A program made the translations under genes and the position numbers. From CAWIHK01 sp963835935 (GTDB lineage Bacteria; Bacteroidota; Ignavibacteria; UBA10030; CAVZMI01): a DNA stretch of 64,000 nt. The notes beneath the pieces are model-generated. The model was not told the DNA's origin, searched no databases, and saw only the letters and a program-made list of their open reading frames with translations. Positions 26,761 to 36,235 of this stretch are shown here, piece by piece. The DNA is taken from assembly GCA_963835935.1 (NCBI GenBank), contig CAWIHK010000001.1, positions 1,426,001 to 1,490,000 of the forward strand, given 5' to 3'. Within the stretch, counting starts at the first letter, position 1. Each line of letters begins with the position of its first letter.

Positions 26761-26833
26761 GCGCCGGTAGCTCAATTGGATAGAGTGTAAGCCTCCGGAG
26801 CTTAAGGTTCCGGGTTCGAGTCCCGCCGGCGCA
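26761..26833 (+). tRNA. tRNA-Arg (anticodon CCG)
   Basis: The acceptor stem GCGCCGG pairs with CCGGCGC, followed by discriminator A. The D arm GCTC...GAGT and the anticodon stem TAAGC/GCTTA enclose the loop CTCCGGA, giving anticodon CCG (codon CGG). The T arm is CGGG-TTCGAGT-CCCG, with four clear pairs. CCA is not encoded. Confidence 0.88.
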
Positions 26834-26876
26834 CGAGTAGAGTTCATTGTTCATTCGAAAAATTCAAGGAGAATTC

Positions 26877-27566
26877 ATGCTTCGAGCAAAGAAAAGAATT
26901 TCAAAACACGATCTTAAAGAAGACAAACTTGTCACTTACATGGCAAGAGCCGAATCGATGTACTTTGCGAATAAAAAGTATGTCAATTACGCGATAACTG
27001 CATTGATTGCGCTTGCAATTATTCTGGTCATCTATATAAATAATCGCGGTGCTGATGCAGACAAGGCGTCCAACGAATTGGCAAAGATATCTCAATATTA
27101 TGATACAGACCAATATGAAGTTGCAATTAAAGGAGTTCCAGAAAAAAATATAATGGGCTTAAAGCAAATTGTAGATAACTATGGTAGTTCCGACGCAGGC
27201 GAGATTGCAAAAGTTTATTTAGCAAATGCTTACTATGCTACTGGAAAAATCGATGAAGCTTTAAAATATTATGAAAATTTTGGTGGATCGTGGGGAGTAA
27301 TGAAATCGGCTGCGATTGCTGGCGCGGCGTCTTGTTATGAGTCTAAGAAGGATATTAAGAAAGCCGCAGAGTTATATGAGAAAGCCGGCACCAAGTATTC
27401 CGACGCACCTCTCGCTCCGGATTATCTCGTAGATGCAGCCCGTCTCTACGCTCAGGACGGTGATAAAGATCATGCGAAAAATTTATATAAGAAAATTAAA
27501 ACCGAATATCCAAAATCACCCGCAGCCCGGGATGTCGATTTATTGCTTGCAGAACTTGCTGCATAG
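26877..27566 (+). CDS. membrane-anchored TPR protein (YfgM-like)
   Basis: From ATG 26877 (AAGGAG 7 bases upstream) this 229-residue protein has a basic N-terminus, one TM helix at about residues 38-57 (YAITALIALAIILVIYINNR), and three to four tetratricopeptide repeats to the end (AKVYLANAYYATGKIDEALK, ELYEKAGTKYSDAPLAPDYL). The layout, cytoplasmic tail then TM then TPRs, resembles YfgM-type envelope proteins that act near the Sec translocon. It follows tRNA-Arg and is closed by a terminator. The exact role is unknown. Confidence 0.75.
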   Translation: MLRAKKRISKHDLKEDKLVTYMARAESMYFANKKYVNYAITALIALAIILVIYINNRGADADKASNELAKISQYYDTDQYEVAIKGVPEKNIMGLKQIVDNYGSSDAGEIAKVYLANAYYATGKIDEALKYYENFGGSWGVMKSAAIAGAASCYESKKDIKKAAELYEKAGTKYSDAPLAPDYLVDAARLYAQDGDKDHAKNLYKKIKTEYPKSPAARDVDLLLAELAA

Positions 27567-27581
27567 ATTTTAAGAACTGTG

Positions 27582-27623
27582 GCCTTCTGTGAAAATAAAT
27601 AAAAGCAGAAGGCTGCTTTTTTC
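27582..27623 (+). terminator. rho-independent terminator
   Basis: GCCTTCTG (27582-27589) pairs with CAGAAGGC (27606-27613), followed by TGCTTTTTT. It lies after the TPR gene and directly before the next ATG at 27627, so the phosphatase gene has no visible Shine-Dalgarno and little room for its own promoter. Confidence 0.7.
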
Positions 27624-27626
27624 CTT

Positions 27627-29693
27627 ATGAAAATACGTCGCTTCATTTATATTATCATCCCGATTGTTTTATTCTCTGTTGTTCTACTTATCGATGTATT
27701 CCGGAAAAATATGGATACGGAAATAACAGGACTTATGGCTATTCGGGAAATCTTAGTCATTTTCGCTTTTTTTTCTGTATATCTATTTTGGCGTACACTT
27801 TCGTCCGTCATGTCGACATCAAATCCAATACGAAGAGCAGGAATTATTTTTTTTATAACGTTGGAACTTGTCCTGTGGTTTGTTTTAGCTACACTGATTC
27901 CGAAGGATGGATTTATTTCACAAAAGAATTATCCAACACCCATCGACTATCATTCCATTATCCTTGCTAATTTTTCTGCTATCAATTCAGGTGTTCTGTC
28001 TATCGGAATATTTCTTCACCTTAAATCCATGGTTTTGCTCCGAAAAAAGAAAGGGACTCGAAGAAATTTTTTAATTTTTTCCAGTGCTCTTTTGATTACT
28101 GCTTTTTCTTCTTATGAAGCGCCACCGCTCGAATCCGGAATTATCACGGTAATTTGCATGGTTATCACGATTACCTTCGCAGTAATAAATTCCTTCAAGC
28201 TCTCATGGATTGTCTATCTTTCAAAACGGGAAAAAATATACGGCATCATATACGGCATTCTCCTGATGGGTGCGTTAATCTTCCTTAACAGTCTATATCA
28301 CGGCGTCTTTATTCAAAAAGCACTGCTTTACTATTCCGCGCCTATGTATTACTTCATCACGCTGGTTACTATATTCGGTGCGATCTATTTCGGTATGACT
28401 TTTATCAGCACAGTCTTCCATATGCCGACTGCGGATGTATATGAACGGAAACAAAGCGAGGTTACCTCACTTCATAACCTGGGACGGTTAGTCACGCGAG
28501 TTTTTAATTTTGAAGATCTTGTAAAAACTGTGACGCGAATGACGCTTGAAGTTTGTAACGCTCAAAGTTCATGGCTGGAGATCATGGATCTTTCAGGAAA
28601 AACAGAAATTGTTTCCATGCGAAACATTACAACGGAACAAATCCAAGAATTAAATGGGGAAGATCCCAACCTGCTGCATTCGATTGCAAAGCAGGAGAAG
28701 AAAGTCGTACAATTAAACGACCTCGCACTGGACAAGCGATTCGGACATGCGGGTAAAATTCGAAAGACTATCGGTTCGTTGTTAATTGTTCCATTGTTCT
28801 CGCACGACGGCATGCTCGGAACGCTGTATGCAACGAAGGGCCGTGACGATAGCTTCGATCAGGATGATATCGATGTAATTTCGACTTTCGGAGATAACGT
28901 GATGATTGCCATCGAGAACTCACGTTTATTTGAGAAGTCAATCGAGCGAGAACGACTACAGCGCGATATGTTGCTTGCCCGCGAGATGCAGCAAAAATTA
29001 TTGCCACAGGTTTTACCTGTTGATCGGCGTTATGAATTATCTGCGATATCGATTCCGGCTCAGGAGGTTGGCGGAGATTATTATGACATCGTTTATCTGG
29101 AGAATGAAAAAATCGGTATTGCCGTTGGTGATGTATCAGGCAAAGGTGTGTCCGCTGCTTTCGTTATGGCGGAAGTTAAAGGGATTTTCCAATCTTTAAG
29201 TAAATTGACAGAGTCTCCTGCGAATTTTCTTGTTCAAGCAAACAATGCATTATCCGGAAATATCGACAAGAAATCATTTATAAGTTTAGTGTACGTGATT
29301 CTCGATCCAGTAGCTTCGCGATTGAAAATTTCACGGGCAGGACATTGCCCGATGTTATTTTTCTCTGAAGGAAATATTAAATTTGTACAACCGACGGGGA
29401 TCGGCCTCGGATTGACTTCGAAAACGATATTCGAGGAAACGATTAAAGAAGAAGAAATTATTTTGAAGAATGGAGATATCTGCGTATTTTATACCGATGG
29501 TGTAACAGAAGCCCGAAATAATCGTAATGAAGAATTTGGAGTAGAGCGTTTAGGCGAAGTAGTTCGGGAAGCGCAAAGAGATTCGGCGGAAAAAATTAGA
29601 GAAGCGTTGATTCAAGCGGTACAACATCATTCCGGGAACGGAATCCATACCGACGATATTACGGTTGTTGTATTGCGATGGCAGGTGCCATAG
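27627..29693 (+). CDS. membrane SpoIIE/RsbU-type serine phosphatase with GAF domain
   Basis: This 688-residue protein has seven or eight TM helices in residues 1-260, a GAF sensor domain at about 280-435 (LVKTVTRMTLEVCNAQSSWL onward), a short coiled linker, and a PP2C-type phosphatase domain at about 465-688. Metal-binding motifs are AVGDVSGKGVSAAFVMA and VFYTDGVTEARN. Such enzymes remove the phosphate from an STAS anti-sigma antagonist in response to a signal. The STAS protein is the next gene. The start at 27627 lacks a Shine-Dalgarno but gives a sensible first TM helix. Confidence 0.87.
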   Translation: MKIRRFIYIIIPIVLFSVVLLIDVFRKNMDTEITGLMAIREILVIFAFFSVYLFWRTLSSVMSTSNPIRRAGIIFFITLELVLWFVLATLIPKDGFISQKNYPTPIDYHSIILANFSAINSGVLSIGIFLHLKSMVLLRKKKGTRRNFLIFSSALLITAFSSYEAPPLESGIITVICMVITITFAVINSFKLSWIVYLSKREKIYGIIYGILLMGALIFLNSLYHGVFIQKALLYYSAPMYYFITLVTIFGAIYFGMTFISTVFHMPTADVYERKQSEVTSLHNLGRLVTRVFNFEDLVKTVTRMTLEVCNAQSSWLEIMDLSGKTEIVSMRNITTEQIQELNGEDPNLLHSIAKQEKKVVQLNDLALDKRFGHAGKIRKTIGSLLIVPLFSHDGMLGTLYATKGRDDSFDQDDIDVISTFGDNVMIAIENSRLFEKSIERERLQRDMLLAREMQQKLLPQVLPVDRRYELSAISIPAQEVGGDYYDIVYLENEKIGIAVGDVSGKGVSAAFVMAEVKGIFQSLSKLTESPANFLVQANNALSGNIDKKSFISLVYVILDPVASRLKISRAGHCPMLFFSEGNIKFVQPTGIGLGLTSKTIFEETIKEEEIILKNGDICVFYTDGVTEARNNRNEEFGVERLGEVVREAQRDSAEKIREALIQAVQHHSGNGIHTDDITVVVLRWQVP

Positions 29694-29747
29694 ATATGAT
29701 TTTAGGAGATGAAGATTCTCGACGAGAGAAAAAGGAGAACCTGAGTT

Positions 29748-30104
29748 ATGAACGACTTTAAAATTGCACTTCGTGATAATGAACGAGTGAGTGTAGTGGA
29801 GTTGAAAGGATATCTCGACGCTCACACGGCTCCGGAATTGGAGAGTACACTTCAACAGTTGATAACGAATAAAAAGTATAATATCGTCGTCAATTTTAAA
29901 GATTTGAATTATATCAGCAGCGCAGGTCTCGGAGTTTTCATGGCATTCATTGAAGATGTCCGGCAGAAAAAAGGAGATATAAAACTTACAAATATGTCGC
30001 CGAAAGTGTATAATGTGTTTGATCTCCTCGGTTTCCCGATCTTGTACGAGATTTATAAGGATGAGCAGGAAGCAATAAAAAAATTCTTCGAAACTGGAAA
30101 ATAA
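29748..30104 (+). CDS. STAS-domain anti-sigma factor antagonist (RsbV/SpoIIAA type)
   Basis: The 118 residues form a single STAS domain. The regulatory serine is in YISSAGLGVFM (Ser58, possibly Ser57), the site phosphorylated by the anti-sigma kinase and dephosphorylated by PP2C partners. AAAGGAG lies before the ATG. It is flanked by a phosphatase upstream and a kinase downstream, a complete partner-switching set. Confidence 0.92.
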   Translation: MNDFKIALRDNERVSVVELKGYLDAHTAPELESTLQQLITNKKYNIVVNFKDLNYISSAGLGVFMAFIEDVRQKKGDIKLTNMSPKVYNVFDLLGFPILYEIYKDEQEAIKKFFETGK

Positions 30105-30120
30105 CGGACAGAAGCCAATC

Positions 30121-30576
30121 ATGACCAAACAGGCATCACGTACACGAGAACTTGTGATCCCGAATCAAACGGAACGCTTGAAGGATGTCCGCCAATTCGT
30201 TGCAGAAGCTGCGCAGCAATTTGGTTTTGCCGAAGATGACTGCAACAAAATTACACTTGCGGTAGACGAAGCCTGCACCAACATCATCAAGCACGCGTAT
30301 AACTACGAAAGAAACAATACGATTCGCCTTCACATCAGTATGCATGGAACGATATTTGAAATTACAATTACCGATCAAGGTAAACCTTTTGATCCGAATC
30401 TTATCACACCGCCAAACATGAGAGAATATCTGACAAAATTTAAGCGTGGCGGACTCGGTGTATATCTCATGAAGACGGTGATGGATAAAGTAGAATATGA
30501 TTTTAAACCCGGACCAGTAAATCGTGTCCGGCTGACAAAATATCTTCCGAGAGCGAATCAACGGGCAACTCCATGA
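30121..30576 (+). CDS. anti-sigma factor serine kinase (RsbW/SpoIIAB type)
   Basis: This 151-residue GHKL-type ATPase has the N box DEACTNIIKHAY, the G1 box DQGKPFDP, and the G2 box RGGLGVYLMK. Proteins of this family bind a sigma factor or another target and phosphorylate the STAS antagonist. It starts 16 bases after the STAS stop and overlaps the next phosphatase gene by 4 bases. No sigma factor gene is in the window, so its target is unknown. Confidence 0.92.
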   Translation: MTKQASRTRELVIPNQTERLKDVRQFVAEAAQQFGFAEDDCNKITLAVDEACTNIIKHAYNYERNNTIRLHISMHGTIFEITITDQGKPFDPNLITPPNMREYLTKFKRGGLGVYLMKTVMDKVEYDFKPGPVNRVRLTKYLPRANQRATP

Positions 30577-32315
30577 GTGATCAAGAATTGATGAGTTTCC
30601 AACAAAGGGAGACAACGGACGCACACTCTCTTCAATCTCTCTTTGAGTTCAGCCGCATTATCAATTCATCAATTGACCTCAAATTTATTCTAGACAACTT
30701 ACTTCTGACCATCATGGGAAAATTGATGGTTGCACGCGCATGCGTGATGCTGCGACGCAGCGAAAAAGTTTTTCGAATAGAAAGCATCAAAGGCGCACCC
30801 CAAAAATTCATCGGTGAAGAATTTATCATCGAAAATCCCGCATATGATTTTCAAGAATCAAAAAAAATTCTTACTTCCGATGGAGCACTAAAGTCTTTAT
30901 TACATGAATGTGAGATACAACTTATTATTCCTATCTTTTCGAAAGAAAAACTATTAGGTGCTGCACTGCTCGGACCGCGTATGATCTCCGGCGATATTTC
31001 GTCTGATGAGAGAGAGTTTCTCGATTCGCTAATAAATTTATCGGCTACTGCGATTGAAAAAGCGATTGTCATAGATGAACTTCGTTTGGTTAACCGGACG
31101 CTTGATCAAAAAATTCAGGAATTGAACACGCTTTTCGATTTGAGCAAAGAATTCAATGCTGGCCTTGAGCGGGAAAAAGTTATAAAAACATTATTGTTCA
31201 CATTGATGGGACAGATTGGAGTCCGCCGGTATATTATTTTACTCCGTGAAGGCGATATGATGAAGGCTGTGGTGAACAAAGTACAGCAAGAGATTGTAGA
31301 TAAAAAATTGCTCGAAGAACTTTGCAAAATAGAATTACCGATAAGCATTGCCGATTTGCCGGAGAACTTCGAATATATTAAGAATGCTCTCGATAGACTG
31401 GAAATCAAAATTGCGGTTCCGATGATAATGCATGGAACCACGCAGGGCCTAATCTGTCTTGGTGAAAGAATGAATAAAGAACCTTATTCGGAATCAGATA
31501 AGGAATTTTTATCTTCAATCGGCGGTTTGGCCATGATATTGCTCGAAAATGCACGGCTCTTCCTGGAAGCCATCGAAAAACAACGAATGGAAGATGAACT
31601 CAAAATTGCTCAAGAGATACAGCGCGGACTCCTTCCTTCAAAATTACCATCTATGGCAGGGTACGAAATAATTGCAGTAAACGTGCCTTCACGGCAAGTT
31701 GGCGGTGATACATACGACGTGGTTCAGCTTGCTGACACGAAGTTCATGATCGCAATTGGGGATGTTTCTGGAAAAGGAACACCTGCTTCATTACTCATGG
31801 CAAACTTGCAAGCAACGATCAGGGCTCTGATAAAACTCGAATTGCCTCTCGCAGATATCACAAAAAGGTTGAATGATCTGATTCATTCCTCAACGAGTAC
31901 GGATAGATTTGTAACATTCTTTTGGGGCATTCTCGACACAGATTCACATGAATTTACATATGTGAACGCAGGACATAATCCTCCTTATATTGTTCGCAGC
32001 AATGGTATGCTTGAGAGATTAACGGAGGGAGGAATCATTCTAGGTGTATTGCCTACAACGGTACCTTACGCTCAAGGGATTATAAAAATAAATCCGGGAG
32101 ATATAATATTCATGTTTACAGATGGAATCAGCGAGGCGATGAATTCCAAAAATGAAGAATTTGGCGAAGAGAGAATTGAAAAAATTCTAACTTTAAAGAA
32201 GGAATTTGGAGTAGATGAAATTCTGCATAAACTACAAGAAGCAATCAGAAGATATACGCTTGGAACTCCCCAATCAGATGATATTACAGTAGTTCTTTTT
32301 AAAAGACTCCAATAA
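30573..32315 (+). CDS. double-GAF SpoIIE/RsbP-type serine phosphatase
   Basis: The 580-residue cytoplasmic protein has two GAF domains (about residues 20-165 and 185-335) and a PP2C domain at about 365-580, with AIGDVSGKGTPASLLMANL and MFTDGISEAMNSKNEEFGEE. It gives a second, probably cytoplasmic, input to the same STAS/kinase switch. The ATG overlaps the kinase stop, so the four genes form one operon, ending just before the groESL promoter. Confidence 0.88.
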   Translation: MSDQELMSFQQRETTDAHSLQSLFEFSRIINSSIDLKFILDNLLLTIMGKLMVARACVMLRRSEKVFRIESIKGAPQKFIGEEFIIENPAYDFQESKKILTSDGALKSLLHECEIQLIIPIFSKEKLLGAALLGPRMISGDISSDEREFLDSLINLSATAIEKAIVIDELRLVNRTLDQKIQELNTLFDLSKEFNAGLEREKVIKTLLFTLMGQIGVRRYIILLREGDMMKAVVNKVQQEIVDKKLLEELCKIELPISIADLPENFEYIKNALDRLEIKIAVPMIMHGTTQGLICLGERMNKEPYSESDKEFLSSIGGLAMILLENARLFLEAIEKQRMEDELKIAQEIQRGLLPSKLPSMAGYEIIAVNVPSRQVGGDTYDVVQLADTKFMIAIGDVSGKGTPASLLMANLQATIRALIKLELPLADITKRLNDLIHSSTSTDRFVTFFWGILDTDSHEFTYVNAGHNPPYIVRSNGMLERLTEGGIILGVLPTTVPYAQGIIKINPGDIIFMFTDGISEAMNSKNEEFGEERIEKILTLKKEFGVDEILHKLQEAIRRYTLGTPQSDDITVVLFKRLQ

Positions 32316-32348
32316 AAACCAACCCAATTTAAAAGTCTTCAAAAAACC

Positions 32349-32377
32349 TTGACAAATTAAACTTTTATTACTATATT
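32349..32377 (+). promoter_or_regulatory. sigma-70 type promoter of groESL
   Basis: TTGACA (32349-32354) and TATATT (32372-32377) are separated by 17 bases. The last two bases of the -10 box are the first two bases of the CIRCE operator, so HrcA bound there would block RNA polymerase directly. Confidence 0.85.
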
Positions 32378-32402
32378 AGCACTCGCCACAAGAGAGTGCT
32401 AA
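32376..32402. promoter_or_regulatory. CIRCE operator (HrcA binding site)
   Basis: TTAGCACTC, a 9-base spacer, then GAGTGCTAA: both arms match the CIRCE consensus perfectly. It lies 64 bases before the groES ATG, with AGGAGG as the ribosome-binding site. The cognate repressor HrcA is encoded at 17293-18321. Confidence 0.97.
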
Positions 32403-32465
32403 TAACGATAACTCGTTATAACATAATAACTTTTTAAATTAATTCAATCTTTAGGAGGAGACAAT

Positions 32466-32750
32466 ATGAAAATTAAACCATTGGCAGATCGTATGATCGT
32501 AAAACCGGCGCCAGCGGAAGAAAAGACCAAAGGGGGGATTATTCTTCCAGATACGGCGAAAGAAAAACCGGTTATCGGTGAAGTCGTGGCAATCGGAACA
32601 GGTCGTGTGTTAGACAATGGCACCCGCCAACCTCTCGAAGTCAAAATAGGAGATAAGGTTTTGTACGGAAAATATTCCGGAACAGAAGTGATCCTCGATG
32701 GTGAGGAATACATGATCATGCGCGAAAGCAATATCTTCGCTATTCTTTGA
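32466..32750 (+). CDS. groES: co-chaperonin GroES
   Basis: The 94-residue Cpn10 subunit forms the seven-membered lid of the GroEL cage. It starts MKIKPLADRMIVKPAPAEEK. The mobile loop KTKGGIILPDTAKEKP and GDKVLYGKYSGTEV are typical. AGGAGG lies 6-11 bases upstream. groEL follows after 43 bases in the same transcript. Confidence 0.98.
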   Translation: MKIKPLADRMIVKPAPAEEKTKGGIILPDTAKEKPVIGEVVAIGTGRVLDNGTRQPLEVKIGDKVLYGKYSGTEVILDGEEYMIMRESNIFAIL

Positions 32751-32793
32751 AACATGACGAAAATAATTTTTAAATTTTAAGGAGTCAAAATCC

Positions 32794-34431
32794 ATGGGTG
32801 CAAAAATTATTAAATATGATACTGAAGCACGATCCGCGTTGAAGCGCGGTGTAGATAAATTGGCCGATGCCGTGAAGGTAACACTCGGTCCAAAAGGCCG
32901 TAATGTTGTGATCGATAAAAAATTCGGTGCACCGACAATTACTAAAGATGGTGTAACCGTAGCGAAAGAGATTGAACTTGAGGACCCGATTGAAAATATG
33001 GGAGCGCAGATGGTTCGCGAAGTTGCTTCGAAAACTTCCGATGTTGCAGGTGATGGAACTACAACCGCGACTGTTCTCGCACAGGCAATTGTTCGTGAAG
33101 GTTTGAAGAACGTCACTGCAGGTGCGAATCCAATGGATTTGAAACGCGGCATTGATCTCGCAGTAGCACAGATTGTCAGTGAATTGAAGAAGATCAGCAA
33201 GACGGTCGGTGATGATAAGAATAAAATTGCACAGGTTGGTGCTATCTCTGCAAATAATGACATGATCATTGGACAGTTGATCGCCGACGCGATGGAAAAA
33301 GTTGGCAAAGATGGCGTCATAACAGTTGAAGAAGCCAAAGGAACCGAAACGACGGTCGATCTGGTCGAAGGTATGCAATTCGATCGCGGTTACCTCTCTC
33401 CATATTTTGTCACGGATGCGGATTCGATGGAAGCGGTTCTGGAAGATCCACTTATTCTCATTCATGATAAAAAAATAAGCGCCATGAAGGACTTACTGCC
33501 GATACTTGAAAAGGTTGCTCAAGGCGGAAGGTCGCTTCTTTTAATCGCTGAAGACGTTGAGGGTGAAGCTCTAGCGACACTCGTCGTCAATAAACTTCGC
33601 GGAACACTTCGGGTAGCAGCAGTGAAAGCTCCCGGCTTTGGCGATCGCCGTAAGGCTATGTTAGAAGATATTGCGGTTCTGACAAAAGGCACGGTTATCT
33701 CTGAAGAACAAGGTTACAAGCTCGAGAATGCTACCGTCGCATATCTTGGTACAGCGAAAAAAGTAGTAGTCGATAAAGACAACACGACAATTGTCGAAGG
33801 TAAGGGCGAAAAGAGCGACATCAAAAAGCGCATAAACGAAATCAAAGCCCAAATCGATAAAACAACATCGGATTATGATAAAGAAAAATTACAGGAACGC
33901 CTTGCCAAATTAAGCGGCGGTGTTGCGGTACTGAAGATCGGCGCAGCAACAGAAGTTGAAATGAAAGAAAAGAAAGCTCGTGTTGAAGATGCGCTCCATG
34001 CTACGCGTGCAGCCGTTGAAGAAGGGATTATTCCTGGTGGCGGTGTTGCTTATCTACGAGTTTCTCCGACACTTGCAAATGTAAAAACTGCGAACGAAGA
34101 TCAGAAGATCGGCATCGATATCATCCGCAAGGCGCTCGAAGAACCGCTTCGGCAGATTGTCAACAATACAGGTTTGGAGGGTTCGGTTGTGTTGAATAAA
34201 GTACTCGAAGGCAAAGACGATTATGGTTTCAATGCGACAACAGAGAAATACGAAAATCTGATCGCATCCGGAGTGATTGATCCAACCAAAGTGGCACGCA
34301 CAGCACTCGAAAATGCAGCCAGTGTTGCCGGATTGCTTCTAACAACCGAAGCGACGATAGTAGAAAAGCCGGAAGAAAAGAAACCACAGATGCCACAAAT
34401 GGGCGGCGGCGGAATGGGTGACATGTACTAG
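32794..34431 (+). CDS. groEL: chaperonin GroEL
   Basis: This 545-residue Cpn60 ATPase folds proteins in the cytoplasm and also assists HrcA. The ATP site VAGDGTTTATVLAQAI, GPKGRNVVIDKKFGAP near the start, and the family signature AAVEEGIIPGGGVAYLR are all present. The C-terminus ends in the flexible tail QMGGGGMGDMY. AAGGAG is placed upstream of ATG 32794. Large antisense frames over this gene are codon-bias shadows. Confidence 0.99.
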   Translation: MGAKIIKYDTEARSALKRGVDKLADAVKVTLGPKGRNVVIDKKFGAPTITKDGVTVAKEIELEDPIENMGAQMVREVASKTSDVAGDGTTTATVLAQAIVREGLKNVTAGANPMDLKRGIDLAVAQIVSELKKISKTVGDDKNKIAQVGAISANNDMIIGQLIADAMEKVGKDGVITVEEAKGTETTVDLVEGMQFDRGYLSPYFVTDADSMEAVLEDPLILIHDKKISAMKDLLPILEKVAQGGRSLLLIAEDVEGEALATLVVNKLRGTLRVAAVKAPGFGDRRKAMLEDIAVLTKGTVISEEQGYKLENATVAYLGTAKKVVVDKDNTTIVEGKGEKSDIKKRINEIKAQIDKTTSDYDKEKLQERLAKLSGGVAVLKIGAATEVEMKEKKARVEDALHATRAAVEEGIIPGGGVAYLRVSPTLANVKTANEDQKIGIDIIRKALEEPLRQIVNNTGLEGSVVLNKVLEGKDDYGFNATTEKYENLIASGVIDPTKVARTALENAASVAGLLLTTEATIVEKPEEKKPQMPQMGGGGMGDMY

Positions 34432-34485
34432 ACTGAGAGAAGGCAATAAAAGATCGAGGTCAAGGTTAAGATTGAGAAAATGATT

Positions 34486-34516
34486 AGCCCTCGGATAAAA
34501 TCCGGGGGCTTTCTGT
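34486..34516 (+). terminator. rho-independent terminator of groESL
   Basis: AGCCCTCGGAT (34486-34496) pairs with ATCCGGGGGCT (34500-34510) around a short AAA loop, with one mismatched pair, followed by TTCTGTTTT. Confidence 0.8.
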
Positions 34517-34591
34517 TTTAAAGAATATTTTATACATTGAATATCAGAAAGTCGTCGGAAATAATTTTAAAGTTAAATAAAGAAAGAATTT

Positions 34592-35392
34592 ATGCACGCA
34601 TTTATTACTGGAGCTTCGAGTGGCATCGGCGCTGAATTTGCCCGACAACTTGCCCGCAAGGGTTTTTCACTCACGCTCGTTGCACGCAGGATACAAAAGC
34701 TCGAATCAGTAGCTACCGAGTTGCGTTCACAGTTCGGAGCAAAGATAAAAATATTTCCTGCAGATTTATCAAATCCGACCGACTTGTTGCGGGTTGAAGG
34801 AGAAATTCTAGGCGATCCTTCGATCACTTTGTTGATTAACAACGCTGGTTTTGGAAGTGCGAACGATTTTACAAAAGTATCATTAGAGAAACATCTGGCG
34901 ATGCTCCGCGTGCATGTGGAAGTCCCAACAAGATTGAGTTATGCTGCATTACCTGCGATGATTAAAAAAAAATCTGGAGGAATAATAAACGTTGCCTCTG
35001 TAGCAGCTTTTATTCCATCCGGAGGAAGTGTGAATTATGGTTCGACAAAAAGTTATCTCGTATTTTTTTCACAAGCATTGAATGAAGAAATTCGAGGAAC
35101 CGGCGTACATATTCAAGCTTTGTGTCCCGGTTTTACAATCACGGAATTTCACGATGCTCTCGATTATGTAACGATCAATGCTCGTGAAAGAGTTCCGAAG
35201 TGGGCATGGATGGCGAGTGAAGATGTAGTGAGAAAGTCATTAAATGATTTTGCAAGAAGAAAAGTGTTATGCATCCCAGGTGTACACTATAAAATTATAT
35301 CCATTTTGTTGAGGAGTCCGTTGGTATCCCGCCTCATTTTACCATTTGCGAGATCATTCAAGGAGAAGAAAGTAAAAAAAATAGGATCTTAA
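34592..35392 (+). CDS. short-chain dehydrogenase/reductase
   Basis: This 266-residue classical SDR has the cofactor loop TGASSGIGAEFA at residues 6-17, NNAGFG at 83-88, and the catalytic Ser136 (NVASVAA), Tyr149 and Lys153 (NYGSTKSY). The C-terminal half resembles DltE/YqjQ-type oxidoreductases. Arg32-Arg33 after the second strand favour NADP. The substrate is unknown, and neighbours give no clue. Confidence 0.88.
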   Translation: MHAFITGASSGIGAEFARQLARKGFSLTLVARRIQKLESVATELRSQFGAKIKIFPADLSNPTDLLRVEGEILGDPSITLLINNAGFGSANDFTKVSLEKHLAMLRVHVEVPTRLSYAALPAMIKKKSGGIINVASVAAFIPSGGSVNYGSTKSYLVFFSQALNEEIRGTGVHIQALCPGFTITEFHDALDYVTINARERVPKWAWMASEDVVRKSLNDFARRKVLCIPGVHYKIISILLRSPLVSRLILPFARSFKEKKVKKIGS

Positions 35393-35407
35393 ATTGATAA
35401 TTTTCTC

Positions 35408-36001
35408 TCATCGGGGGAAAAAGTTATTGAGAATTTGATCTACTTCTCCAAGCCATTCGCGCCGCTGTTCTTCCGTGCGATCTGCAACGATGCTGAACGT
35501 TCTGCGATAATAATTTGTAATTCCACAGAACTCGAATACACATTTCTTCCAAATAATTTCGAGAGGATCGCCAAAGACTGACTTCTCCCGTTCCGGAGCC
35601 GTGTTCGAAGTATTGAAGACGATTCCAGTTTTTCCCTTCAGTAATCGGATCTGGATTCCTCCTCCTGAATCGCCCTCTTCGAACTTATAAGCCATGCCGT
35701 TCCGCATGACGCGATCCATCCAACCCTTCAAGATTGCCGGAGGTTGGCCCCACCAATTTGGATGGATAAAAACAAGTCCGTCTGAATTCAGTATTTCATC
35801 ACAATAGGATTTTACTTCTTTCGGAATGTTGTCTGTTGCTATCTCATCAACTGATAATAAAGGATCGAAATGTTCTGCATACAAATCGTGAGCATAAACT
35901 TTATATCCATTTCCTTCGAGTGTTTGGATGGCTTGATGAAATATCGCATGATTAAAACTTTTTTGGTATGGATGCGCGAGAATGAGAGATATGGTTTTCA
36001 T
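35408..36001 (-). CDS. NAD(P)H quinone oxidoreductase-like flavoprotein (flavodoxin_2 fold)
   Basis: The 197-residue protein belongs to the NQO1/MdaB/KefF family of FMN or FAD enzymes that reduce quinones by two electrons. ISLILAHPYQKSFNHAI holds the flavin phosphate loop, and FIHPNWWGQPPAILKGWMDR is the characteristic active-site loop. It is convergent with the SDR gene and has its own upstream region. Confidence 0.87.
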   Translation of the reverse strand: MKTISLILAHPYQKSFNHAIFHQAIQTLEGNGYKVYAHDLYAEHFDPLLSVDEIATDNIPKEVKSYCDEILNSDGLVFIHPNWWGQPPAILKGWMDRVMRNGMAYKFEEGDSGGGIQIRLLKGKTGIVFNTSNTAPEREKSVFGDPLEIIWKKCVFEFCGITNYYRRTFSIVADRTEEQRREWLGEVDQILNNFFPR

Positions 36002-36235
36002 TGAAATCTTTCATCATGAAATAAAATGATCTCGCAAATGACAGCTTCGATATTGAATCAATAAACTATATTTAAGCTTAATAAAAAAGAGAAATGTTGA
36101 ATTACCGATTGTTCCAATTCTTTCCCGAGTCATATCGTTTGCCTTTTTACTGGGCAATATTCTTTTTAGCTCACCTATTTTTACTTAAAATTTTTCGACT
36201 TATTACGATTATATTTAGAATAATCCGTTGTTTAT

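Noticed and set aside
32610..33465. Long antisense frames over groES/groEL
   Set aside because: They mirror the codon bias of groEL, overlap each other, and show no family motif.
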